Below, piece after piece: positions 1 to 5,148 of a stretch of 11,907 bases of DNA (positions are counted from its first letter, which is position 1; each line of letters opens with the position of its first letter). The DNA is from Oxalobacteraceae bacterium (GTDB taxonomy: Bacteria > Pseudomonadota > Gammaproteobacteria > Burkholderiales > Burkholderiaceae_D), in assembly GCA_947446335.1 (NCBI GenBank), contig CANFGA010000048.1, positions 1 through 11,907 on the forward strand, given 5' to 3'. Below the pieces are notes generated by a model. That model was given only the letters and a program-made list of their open reading frames with translations. It was not told the DNA's origin and did not search any database. Position numbers and translations under genes: made by a program.

Positions 1-2
1 CC

Positions 3-140
3 AAGGCTGACATCACCGACTACATCGTCGGCTTCTATAACTGCAAGCGCATCAATTCAGCATTGGGCAATCTGTCACCCTCCGTCTACGAACGGAAAAT
101 GGCAGCACACGAACCTATCGTTGTGTCCGAAATTACTTGA
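3..140 (+). CDS. IS3-family transposase (OrfB), C-terminal end, partial
   Basis: The first 45 codons of the window are the end of an open frame that enters from the left and stops with TGA. The peptide contains FYNCKRINSALGNLSPSVYE followed by a tail ending IVVSEIT. This matches the end of the DDE integrase domain of IS3-family OrfB transposases, where a Y-N-x-x-R-x-(H/N)-S-x-L-G-x-x-(S/P)-P motif sits about 30 residues before the stop. The enzyme would cut and join the ends of its own insertion sequence. The catalytic residues lie outside the window, so activity cannot be judged. The stop probably lies inside or beside the right terminal repeat: TTACTTGACCACAGCA at 133-148 ends in CA as IS3 elements do, but the left end is not visible to confirm this. 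Identification is firm at family level only. Confidence 0.85.
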   Translation, partial: KADITDYIVGFYNCKRINSALGNLSPSVYERKMAAHEPIVVSEIT

Positions 141-148
141 CCACAGCA
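133..148. repeat. Candidate right terminal repeat of the IS3-family element
   Basis: The 16 bases at 133-148 overlap the transposase stop codon and end in CA, the usual 3' dinucleotide of IS3-family elements. In several IS3 subgroups the OrfB stop falls inside the right repeat. No matching left repeat is in the window, so this is inference only. Confidence 0.3.
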
Positions 149-202
149 GAATGCCATCTCCAGACTTCAATAGTAACAAATAATCGTTCAGAATCCTATC
201 CG

Positions 203-226
203 CCCGACTGGGTTGGCTTAGTCGGG
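203..226. repeat. 7-bp inverted repeat across the intron 3' splice junction
   Basis: CCCGACT at 203-209 and AGTCGGG at 220-226 are perfectly complementary with a 10-base loop. One arm is the 3' end of intron domain VI and the other is 3' exon, so the hairpin could compete with domain VI in the precursor RNA. It has no T-run and is not a terminator. It may be chance. Confidence 0.4.
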
Positions 227-259
227 TAGCAGCAGCGCATTCCTGCGCCGCCGCCCCCT
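221..259 (-). ncRNA. Group II intron domain VI with branch-point A
   Basis: After domain V the minus strand forms a long GC-rich hairpin (GGGCGGCGGCGCAGG opposite TGCGCTGCTGCTACCC). The A at 227 in CTACCC is unpaired, near the 3' end, in the usual position of the lariat branch point. The intron ends in AC, fitting the AY rule for 3' splice sites. Confidence 0.75.
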
Positions 260-261
260 CA

Positions 262-295
262 GAACTGTACGTGAGAGTTTCCCCTCATACAGCTC
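262..295 (-). ncRNA. Group II intron domain V (catalytic hairpin)
   Basis: The 34-nt minus-strand segment starts GAGCTGTATGAGG and ends CTCTCACGTACAGTTC, with a GAAA tetraloop at the tip and a two-nt bulge on the 3' side. This is the hallmark domain V shape. It carries the AGC catalytic triad near its 5' end and is well conserved across bacterial group II introns. It lies directly 3' of the maturase stop, as expected. Confidence 0.92.
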
Positions 296-302
296 AAGCC
301 TT

Positions 303-2018
303 TCAAAGCCCCCGCGAGGGAGCCGGTTTCGCCACTGTCAAACCAAGGCTGTGAATCTGGGCATGGCACGTCGGATGAACCATCATCAGGTTGCTGGCCG
401 CATTGCTGCCGCCGTCCACGCGCCGAATGATGTGATGCACATGCCACCCCGTTGCCTTCGTGATCCGTTGACCACACATGCAACATTGACCTTGTTGGTC
501 AAACCATAAACGAATGAGCTTTTTACGACCAGCAAGGGTATTGAACATCGCCAAACCGTGGCGCTGTTCAAAGTACGGCTCCCATGCCGGATCGAAAGGA
601 TTCGCCTTCGCCTTTATTTTGATGTGCCGTCGAATCGGTACGTCGGCTGCCAGACGCAGCGTTGTCACAACCGCTTTTCCGTCCGGCCAGTAGGCGCCAG
701 TCGCTGCGGCAAAGACCCACACGCGACTATCAGTACAATGAAAGTACCGCTGTTTGATCCAGTACTTTCCCTTGTTCGGGTGCCGGCGACAACACCATCG
801 CCATAGCACCCGCCATATCTCGGAATCAACTTTGGCAAACACCTTCTTGGAGACGACGTGCCGATGGTAATTTGCCCATCCTTGGATCATTGGATTGAGC
901 AGCCCGATCAGATTTTTCTGTTCGGCTGTCCAGTTGCCTTTGACGAGGGAGCGAATTTTCGTCAGGAACGCCTGTACATTCCTTTTCGACGGCGTGATCA
1001 ACAGCTTGCCGCCGTATTTGCGAATGTTTTGTCCGAGGAAATCAAATCCGTCTGCTACGTGGGTGATTTTTGTCTTGGTCGGCGAGAGAGATAGTCCCCG
1101 CTCCCGCATGAAACCTTGAACCACCGGCAAGACTTCCACTTCCAGCACCTCTTTTGAAGGCCCCGTAATGATGAAGTCGTCGGCGTAGCGCACGAAATTG
1201 ATTTTTGGACTGATCAGTTTGCCCGCAACATACCGTGGTTGCCCACAGCCAGTTGCCAGTCGTTGCTGCAAACCGTCCAAGGCCCAGTTCGACAGTGCGG
1301 GCGAAATGATGCCGCCTTGCGGCGTGCCAGCCTCTGTCGGAAAGCGCTGTCGATCTTCGATGTACCCTGCCTTCAGCCACTTCTGAAGGATCGCCTTGTC
1401 CATCGGGACGTGGGCGATCAGCCAGTCATGCGCAATATGATCGAAACATCCTTCGATATCGCCTTCAAGTACCCACTGCGGAGCACGCTTCGTGGCCAGA
1501 TCGATAAAGCACTGTTCGATGGCGTCTCTGGTGGACCTTTCGGTACGAAATCCATAGGAATGGGAATCCGCTTTTGTTTCCGCAACGGATTCCAGCGCGA
1601 GCAAATGCAATGCCTGCATCGCCCGGTCGGCCATGCACGGAATACCGAGTGGCCGCTGCTTACCGTTGCTTTTCGGGATATAAATTCGCCGCAACGGCTG
1701 CGCCGCATACCCACGTCGGCGCATTGTTTCGATGGCCTGATACTTGGCGTTCGGCGTCGACCAGGTCACCTGATCCACGCCGGGCGTTCTACTGCCTTGA
1801 TTTTCAGTCACCCGTCTGACGGCGAGTGCTTTGCCGCTGAACGAGTGGGTCAGCAGCCATTGCAAGGCATTCACCTTGCCCCAGCGGCCTTCCTGCGTTG
1901 CCTTGACGATACGCGCTTGCAGCCTTCTGACTTCTCGGTGGCACTCGGCCCAGTTGATGCCATGCCAGTGCCGCGATTGGCCGGAGGGCGCACCAGCGCA
2001 AACTGCTTGCGATGTCAT
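303..2018 (-). CDS. ltrA: Group II intron reverse transcriptase/maturase with HNH endonuclease domain
   Basis: This 571-residue multifunctional intron protein helps its intron RNA splice, cuts the bottom strand of the DNA target and copies the intron into cDNA. The RT domain shows TPGVD near residue 80, the catalytic motif EGDIEGCFDHI (Asp187), GTPQGGIISP at 231-240 and YADD at 278-281. A maturase X/thumb region follows (about 345-415, with GLLNPMIQGWANYHR). The C-terminus is a zinc-binding HNH module: CxxC at 512-515, HVHHI around 527-530 and HPTCHAQIH ending near 556. All key residues are present and no frameshift is seen. The open frame extends upstream to 2246, but the ATG at 2018 is preferred because AGGAGG lies just upstream (2028-2033) and because homologues of this type begin MTS followed by a WHxINW segment. 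It sits in intron domain IV, the usual place. Confidence 0.93.
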   Translation of the reverse strand: MTSQAVCAGAPSGQSRHWHGINWAECHREVRRLQARIVKATQEGRWGKVNALQWLLTHSFSGKALAVRRVTENQGSRTPGVDQVTWSTPNAKYQAIETMRRRGYAAQPLRRIYIPKSNGKQRPLGIPCMADRAMQALHLLALESVAETKADSHSYGFRTERSTRDAIEQCFIDLATKRAPQWVLEGDIEGCFDHIAHDWLIAHVPMDKAILQKWLKAGYIEDRQRFPTEAGTPQGGIISPALSNWALDGLQQRLATGCGQPRYVAGKLISPKINFVRYADDFIITGPSKEVLEVEVLPVVQGFMRERGLSLSPTKTKITHVADGFDFLGQNIRKYGGKLLITPSKRNVQAFLTKIRSLVKGNWTAEQKNLIGLLNPMIQGWANYHRHVVSKKVFAKVDSEIWRVLWRWCCRRHPNKGKYWIKQRYFHCTDSRVWVFAAATGAYWPDGKAVVTTLRLAADVPIRRHIKIKAKANPFDPAWEPYFEQRHGLAMFNTLAGRKKLIRLWFDQQGQCCMCGQRITKATGWHVHHIIRRVDGGSNAASNLMMVHPTCHAQIHSLGLTVAKPAPSRGL

Positions 2019-2303
2019 CTGCTTCCCCTCCTGTGAAGGTTTTTCAAACTTTCTCGTCAAGAAAGACCCGGTCGAAGTCTGCCTGCTTTCGCATGAAGTG
2101 ATGTCGCCTGACGGCTCAACTTCTGTCTGCCCGGTTACAGGGCAGCATTCGCTTGCTCGACCATCCTCTACCCGCACCTCCAACAGCGTCCCTTGCGGTT
2201 CGCCTGCCATACGGCAGAGATACGAGCTTACCGTGTTCCACACCAATTACACGAATAGCGAAGGCCCTGCCTTTCCCCCGGTGATGTCATGTCCTTGTGC
2301 CCG

Positions 2304-2311
2304 AAGTACGT
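2304..2311 (-). other. Candidate EBS1 of the group II intron
   Basis: On the minus strand this reads ACGTACTT. It is complementary at 7 of 8 positions to AAGCACGT (2633-2626), the last eight bases of the 5' exon, with one A-C mismatch. Its place about 315 nt into the intron suits the EBS1 loop of domain I. A weaker candidate EBS2 (ATTTT, near 2370-2374) could pair with AAAAT in the 5' exon. The assignment rests on pairing and position, not on a full fold. Confidence 0.5.
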
Positions 2312-2625
2312 AATCGAGCAACCCATCACTGACCGTTTGGTTCAAGCCTGTCAGCATCTTTGGCTTGTCAAAATTAACGAGGTTTATCAGCAGTTCACAT
2401 ATGTTGGCCATGCTCTCCAGCCTAGCGCCCCAGCCGCCTGATGCTGGCAGCAGTTGGAATCACCTCACGGCTTTTCCTTCTCTTGCGAAGGGCTTCATTG
2501 TCACGGTGGCTTCAGACCACGCCGTTGCCAGCATCGCCTGCACCGCTAGGCTACCGTTGAAGGAACAACGGGTCTCACTTCCCCCTGCGGGGCGAGACCA
2601 TAATTGGTGCGACTTCACGTCGCAC

Positions 2626-2659
2626 ACGTGCTTTATTTTCCGTTTTCTGAGACGACCCC
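2626..2659 (-). repeat. Tn3-family (Tn21-type) terminal inverted repeat, outer 34 of 38 bp, split by the intron
   Basis: The minus strand reads GGGGTCGTCTCAGAAAACGG followed by AAAATAAAGCACGT, essentially the Tn21/Tn501-type 38-bp repeat. The last four bases, TAAG, lie at 220-217 on the far side of the intron, giving exactly 38 bp when rejoined. The GGGG end points right, so the transposon body lies to the left (below 217), where only about 70 bp remain before IS3-family sequence. The 5 bases at 2660-2664 would be one copy of a target duplication, but the other end is not in the window. Because the repeat is split at DNA level, TnpA should no longer recognise this end normally. Confidence 0.85.
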
Positions 2660-2677
2660 TCTAACAGAAAATAGCGG

Positions 2678-2706
2678 TTGCAAAAGGTTTCGTAAGACGA
2701 CATAAT
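2678..2706 (+). promoter_or_regulatory. Sigma70-type promoter of the toxin-antitoxin operon
   Basis: A -35 box TTGCAA (2678-2683) is followed by a 17-base spacer and a -10 box CATAAT (2701-2706), giving 4/6 and 5/6 matches with ideal spacing. It lies just upstream of the ParD-like antitoxin, whose ribosome site GAGGTGA is at 2722-2728. The promoter begins only about 20 bp beyond the Tn3-family terminus. Confidence 0.65.
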
Positions 2707-2714
2707 GAAACCTT
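2684..2714. promoter_or_regulatory. Operator-like inverted repeat overlapping the TA promoter
   Basis: AAGGTTTC (2684-2691) and GAAACCTT (2707-2714) are perfect 8-bp arms separated by 15 bases. The left arm fills the promoter spacer and the right arm follows the -10 box at the transcription start. This is the usual position for autorepression by a type II antitoxin or toxin-antitoxin complex, so the ParD-like protein is the likely ligand (inference). Confidence 0.6.
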
Positions 2715-2732
2715 AATAAAAGAGGTGATTAC

Positions 2733-2954
2733 ATGTCCATTGCATTGAAATTATCGGATGACCTTGTTGAGATGGCCAGGCCTCACGCGGCAGCTGGGCA
2801 TCGGTCCGTTCCTAAGCAAATTGAATACTGGGCGCGTCTTGGCAAAGCCATCGATGACAATCCGGAGCTGCCGTTGCAGTTCATTAAAGATACTCTGTTG
2901 GCCGCCCAAGAGGCGAAAGTAGGCCAGCTTACCCCGTATCAGTTCGGGGCTTGA
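2733..2954 (+). CDS. ParD-like antitoxin of a type II toxin-antitoxin pair
   Basis: This 73-residue protein begins MSIALKLSDDLVEMARPHAA and contains HRSVPKQIEYWARLGKAIDDNPEL. The pattern fits the ParD-like antitoxin family: an N-terminal beta strand and ribbon-helix-helix-like segment that binds DNA as a dimer, then a C-terminal tail (about residues 45-73) that would wrap the toxin. The ATG has a good ribosome site (GAGGTGA, four bases upstream). The stop TGA overlaps the TTG start of the following toxin, so the two are translationally coupled, as is typical for such pairs. The protein would neutralise the RelE/ParE toxin and repress its own promoter through the inverted repeat at 2684-2714; the latter is inferred from position. 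Base composition is more AT-rich than the following genes, hinting at separate origins for the two pairs. Confidence 0.82.
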   Translation: MSIALKLSDDLVEMARPHAAAGHRSVPKQIEYWARLGKAIDDNPELPLQFIKDTLLAAQEAKVGQLTPYQFGA

Positions 2955-3247
2955 TAGTGCTGGCGATTCTCACCACTCCTACCTTCGCAAAGGCCGTTAA
3001 GAAGTTGCATTCCAAAGATAAGGATGTCGTGGACAAAGCCGTGCAGGCTATCGCTACTAATCCTGCAATCGGTGAAGAAAAAAAAGGCGACCTGGTAGGT
3101 ATTTTTGTCTACAAGTTCAAGGTCAATAAGCAAGAGGTTTTACTGTCCTACCAACTTGATCCTGACAAGTTTTCGCCTGTCTCTGTGCTGTTGCTTAGCA
3201 TAGGATCGCACGAGAATTTCTACAGCGAACTGAAACGAACGAACTAG
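2951..3247 (+). CDS. RelE/ParE-family toxin
   Basis: This 98-residue basic protein starts ILTTPTFAKAVKKLHSKDKD, continues KKGDLVGIFVYKFKVNKQEVLLSYQL and ends GSHENFYSELKRTN. The small alpha/beta layout and the C-terminal GSHENFY-x-x-LKR signature match RelE/ParE-superfamily toxins. Members either cleave mRNA on the ribosome or poison gyrase; sequence alone does not decide which. Full length for the family and no break is visible. The TTG at 2951 overlaps the antitoxin stop; GTG at 2957 is an alternative start two codons in. The coupled arrangement with the ParD-like gene makes a functional pair likely. The stop TAG is followed after only nine bases by the ATG of the next antitoxin, so all genes through about 4170 probably share one transcript. 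Confidence 0.85.
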   Translation: MIVLAILTTPTFAKAVKKLHSKDKDVVDKAVQAIATNPAIGEEKKGDLVGIFVYKFKVNKQEVLLSYQLDPDKFSPVSVLLLSIGSHENFYSELKRTN

Positions 3248-3256
3248 GGAAAAATC

Positions 3257-3520
3257 ATGTCTGCAAATGCTGCAGTTCGTGCCTGCATCGACGAGCGCAT
3301 CAAGGAAGAGGCGACCGTCGTTCTGGCGGCGATGGGGCTGACTTTGTCCGATGCCTTTCGCATGATGTTGACCCGCGTCGCCCGCGAGAAGGCGTTGCCA
3401 TTCGAGCCCTTGGTGCCGAACGCGACCACCACCGCGGCAATGAAGGAAGCGCGTCGTCGTGGTTTGAAGTCGTTCGCTACCGTTGAAGATTTGATGGCGG
3501 ACCTCAATGTGGACGATTGA
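3257..3520 (+). CDS. RelB/DinJ-family antitoxin
   Basis: The 87-residue protein reads NAAVRACIDERIKEEATVVL then MGLTLSDAFRMMLTRVAREKALPFEPLVPN, the standard RelB/DinJ ribbon-helix-helix N-terminus (about residues 4-50). A tail (ATTTAAMKEARRRGLKSFATVEDLMADL) follows that would mask the toxin. The start ATG lies nine bases after the previous toxin stop, with AGGGAA just upstream. Its last codons overlap the start of the YafQ-type toxin frame by 14 bases (3507-3520), so it was clearly the partner of that toxin. Since that toxin is now interrupted, this antitoxin is probably orphaned; it could still repress promoters or neutralise related toxins elsewhere (inference). Confidence 0.88.
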   Translation: MSANAAVRACIDERIKEEATVVLAAMGLTLSDAFRMMLTRVAREKALPFEPLVPNATTTAAMKEARRRGLKSFATVEDLMADLNVDD

Positions 3521-3800
3521 GCAGACTGGTCAGCCGAAACGTGACTGCAAACGCGACTACAAGCGCGAGGCCAAAGGCGCGCATCGGCAGACGCTGGCGA
3601 GCGATTTCATGGCTGTCATCACGGCGCTGGCGAATGACCAGCCGCTGCCCGAAAAGCAGCGCTACCATGCGCTGCCCGGCGACTAGAAGGATCACCGGGA
3701 CTGTCACGTCAAGCCAGACTTGGTGTTTATTTATCGAAAGCCAGACGATTTTGCGTTGCAACTCGTTCGTCTCGGCTCGCATAACGAGCTTGGCATATGA
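3507..3800 (+). pseudogene. yafQ: YafQ-type toxin interrupted by an in-frame TAG
   Basis: From ATG 3507 the frame gives MWTIEQTGQPKRDCKRDYKR and then PEKQRYHALPGD, stops at TAG (3684-3686, codon 60), and resumes in the same frame as KDHRDCHVKPDLVFIYRKPD and LVRLGSHNELGI to TGA at 3800. Joined, the 97 codons match YafQ-family mRNA interferases, where L-x-G-x-W-K-x-x-R-x-x-H-V-x-P-D-W-x-L-I-Y is conserved. The stop falls exactly at the conserved Trp, so TGG to TAG is the likely change. The truncated 59-residue product would lack the catalytic C-terminal half (His, Asp and the final His). No frameshift is present. The gene is therefore a single-nonsense pseudogene unless the host reads amber. 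Position after, and overlap with, a RelB/DinJ antitoxin supports the call. Confidence 0.85.
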
Positions 3801-3833
3801 GCAGCGGGCACACATGACACGAAAAGGACCGCC

Positions 3834-4169
3834 ATGAAGACCAGCATCACGGATGAAGAATGGGACGAACTGTGTCCGGAGAATTTTGAGACGGCCAGAC
3901 TGCTGCGTGCAGTCGATGCGGTCGACAACCTGCGTGATGACTTGAATGACACCGAAGACGGCGGTCCGCCGCAACTGCGTACCGATCTGCTGAAGCTGCA
4001 TCAATTGGCGATGCTCGTGTTCAATGAAGGATCGCGCAGCAAGGTAGCCGATCTGTTCGAGTTCGCTGTTGAACTGGAAAACCAAGTGCTCGGCATGATG
4101 AGTTCGCTGGAGCAATTACAGGAAACGCTCTCACAGTTGACTGAGCTGTATCCGGAGAGCCTGTCCTAG
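3834..4169 (+). CDS. Small acidic protein of unknown function in the TA cassette
   Basis: This 111-residue protein begins MKTSITDEEWDELCPENFET and ends LTQL/LYPESLS-like. It is strongly acidic (many D and E), has no membrane segment and is mostly helical by eye, with a likely coiled-coil stretch in its last third (leucines spaced through VELENQVLGMMSSLEQLQET). I do not recognise the family. The ATG has AAAGGA about six bases upstream and lies 33 bp after the YafQ-type frame, so it is probably cotranscribed with the toxin-antitoxin genes. The frame does not end cleanly: after TAG (4167-4169) the same frame reads ADLDDAD and then TGA (4191-4193). The seven extra residues keep the acidic character, so the TAG may be a recent nonsense change near the C-terminus. 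Such a loss may be harmless. Confidence 0.65.
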   Translation: MKTSITDEEWDELCPENFETARLLRAVDAVDNLRDDLNDTEDGGPPQLRTDLLKLHQLAMLVFNEGSRSKVADLFEFAVELENQVLGMMSSLEQLQETLSQLTELYPESLS

Positions 4170-4327
4170 GCGGACCTGGATGACGCTGATTGATTCCAAC
4201 CCAGGCTAGTGGAACGCGGGAGGATCAACTTCAATTTGTTGTGCGTCGCATATTCTGAGATTCTGGCTTGCCACTTTGGATTCGCGTGTTGTCAAAAGCA
4301 GGCTACAAATACACCTTGCCGTACATC

Positions 4328-4894
4328 TCAATAGACTACCTTAAAGGTCGGACTGTCTTCCGGCCGCATTTTTCGGCGGTCGTAGATGCGCGTGGTCGCA
4401 ATGTTGGCGTACCCTAGCCATTCCTGGACCTTGGCGATGTCGGCCTCGTGTTCCAGCGCGTTGGTGGCGGCTGTTGCGCGCAGTGCGTGTGGCTTGACGC
4501 CAGCGACATCGATGTTCAAGGCGGCGGCATAGCCTGCTAGAATCTTGTAGGCACCGTCGGCCGTGATCGAGGTGCGCGGATCGTCATGCCGATTGTTTTT
4601 CACGGGCCTAAACAGCGCGCCCTGAGCGTCGGCACCGTAGCCGGCCGCCTTCAGGTAGCCATCGACGACCTCGGCCGTGCCCGGGTACAGCGGCAGATAG
4701 CGCAATTTACCGTCTTTGCCCTGGATGCGCAGGTGCATCACGCCGCGCCGTCGCTGCAGATCGCCGACCGCTAACGCGCACAGTTCAGCGCGGCGCAGGC
4801 CATGGTAGAGCCACGTGGACAGAATGGCGCGATCGCGCTGGTCCTGCAGCCCGGCGGCGTACGGCCACGCCGGGTTGCGAAGATCGGATGATCG
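4328..4894 (-). pseudogene. Tyrosine recombinase (phage-integrase family), N-terminally truncated
   Basis: The open frame from 4894 down to the TGA at 4328 encodes about 188 residues and contains the catalytic domain of a tyrosine recombinase. Visible motifs are the first Arg in YHGLRRAELCAL, the Lys region in IQGKDGKLRYLPL, H-x-x-R in KPHALRATAA, and the nucleophile Tyr in ANIATTRIYDRR, ending SPTFKVVY. The N-terminal core-binding domain is missing: in-frame TGA at 4895-4897 and no start before it, and no matching N-terminus seen upstream. Intact relatives are about 300 residues or more. The usual second His (LGH) reads LGY here, another sign of decay or altered activity. A GTG at 4741 and ATG at 4738 could start a shorter product that lacks the first catalytic Arg, so a working enzyme is unlikely. 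It is probably a remnant of an integrating element. Confidence 0.8.
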
Positions 4895-4910
4895 TCAGCG
4901 GGGTGCAAAT

Positions 4911-4962
4911 TTCAGACTTGCACCCTTGATGCTCGCCGCCTCGGGTTGCGAGGCGGATTTTT
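4911..4962 (+). terminator. Plus-strand intrinsic terminator preceded by a second hairpin
   Basis: CCGCCTC (4936-4942) pairs with GAGGCGG (4950-4956) around a 7-base loop and is followed by ATTTTT, a textbook rho-independent terminator in the plus direction. Just upstream a second perfect stem, GGTGCAA with TTGCACC, surrounds a short loop (about 4911-4925). No plus-strand protein gene ends here, and both neighbours are on the minus strand. It could end a small RNA or be the leftover of a gene removed by rearrangement. Confidence 0.6.
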
Positions 4963-5007
4963 CAATCCACCCATCAGATAAAAAGGGGATCGCTTGTGGC
5001 TTTCCTT

Positions 5008-5048
5008 GCGGCCGACTGGCGGCCGACGTCGCGGCCGACGTCGCGGCA
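5008..5048. repeat. 12-bp tandem repeat GCGGCCGACGTC
   Basis: An 11-base variant (5008-5018) is followed by two exact 12-base copies (5019-5030 and 5031-5042) and the start of a fourth (5043-5048). In the plus frame it would encode repeated Ala-Ala-Asp-Val, but no gene is supported there. Confidence 0.7.
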
Positions 5049-5113
5049 GAGAGCGCCAACTGGGAGCAAAACAAACTCGCTCAAATGCTGCCTGATCGTG
5101 CGCGTGGGCATCA

Positions 5114-5138
5114 ACGGCCAGTTCTGATGGCCGTTTTT
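5114..5138 (+). terminator. Terminator-like hairpin downstream of the REC-EAL gene
   Basis: ACGGCCA (5114-5120) pairs perfectly with TGGCCGT (5128-5134) around a 7-base loop and continues into a run of T to 5138. The T-run is on the plus strand, although the nearest gene, ending at 5149, is on the minus strand. The hairpin may still stop minus-strand transcripts weakly, but as drawn it serves plus-strand transcription. Confidence 0.5.
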
Positions 5139-5148
5139 CGTATCCGGC

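Larger units (their letters stand above)
221..2625 (-). mobile_element. Complete group II intron with maturase ORF in domain IV
   Basis: Read on the minus strand, the element begins GTGCGACGTG at 2625, fitting the GUGYG-type 5' end of group II introns. It runs about 600 nt of structured RNA (domains I-III) before the maturase start at 2018, and ends with a classic domain V and domain VI, the last bases being CCCGAC at 226-221. The ends are supported independently: joining the flanks 2626-2659 and 217-220 restores a 38-bp Tn3-family terminal repeat. A candidate EBS1 (ACGTACTT, 2311-2304) pairs at 7 of 8 positions with IBS1 (AAGCACGT, 2633-2626) just upstream of the 5' splice site. The intron is 2405 nt and looks intact in both RNA core and protein. 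The maturase carries an HNH domain, so retrohoming by target-primed reverse transcription is expected. Structural class was not assigned because the full fold was not drawn. Confidence 0.9.
4895..5148. other. Gene-free spacer between the integrase remnant and the REC-EAL gene
   Basis: No coding frame here is convincing on either strand. The stretch holds the paired hairpins ending at 4962, a tandem repeat of GCGGCCGACGTC (5008-5048) and a terminator-like hairpin at 5114-5138. The base make-up and the truncated integrase suggest a junction where an element joined the chromosome, but no matching attachment repeats were found within the window. Confidence 0.5.

Noticed and set aside
1239..2036. 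265-codon open frame on the plus strand
   Set aside because: It lies wholly antisense to the maturase, whose motifs and ribosome site are unmistakable, and its translation has no recognisable domain.
2019..2246. N-terminal extension of the maturase frame
   Set aside because: It covers conserved intron RNA (part of it shared with the relic at 10190-10358), and the ATG at 2018 has a strong AGGAGG site.
3504..4115. 203-codon open frame on the minus strand
   Set aside because: It is antisense to the YafQ-type frame and the acidic protein; the plus-strand frames have ribosome sites and family matches.
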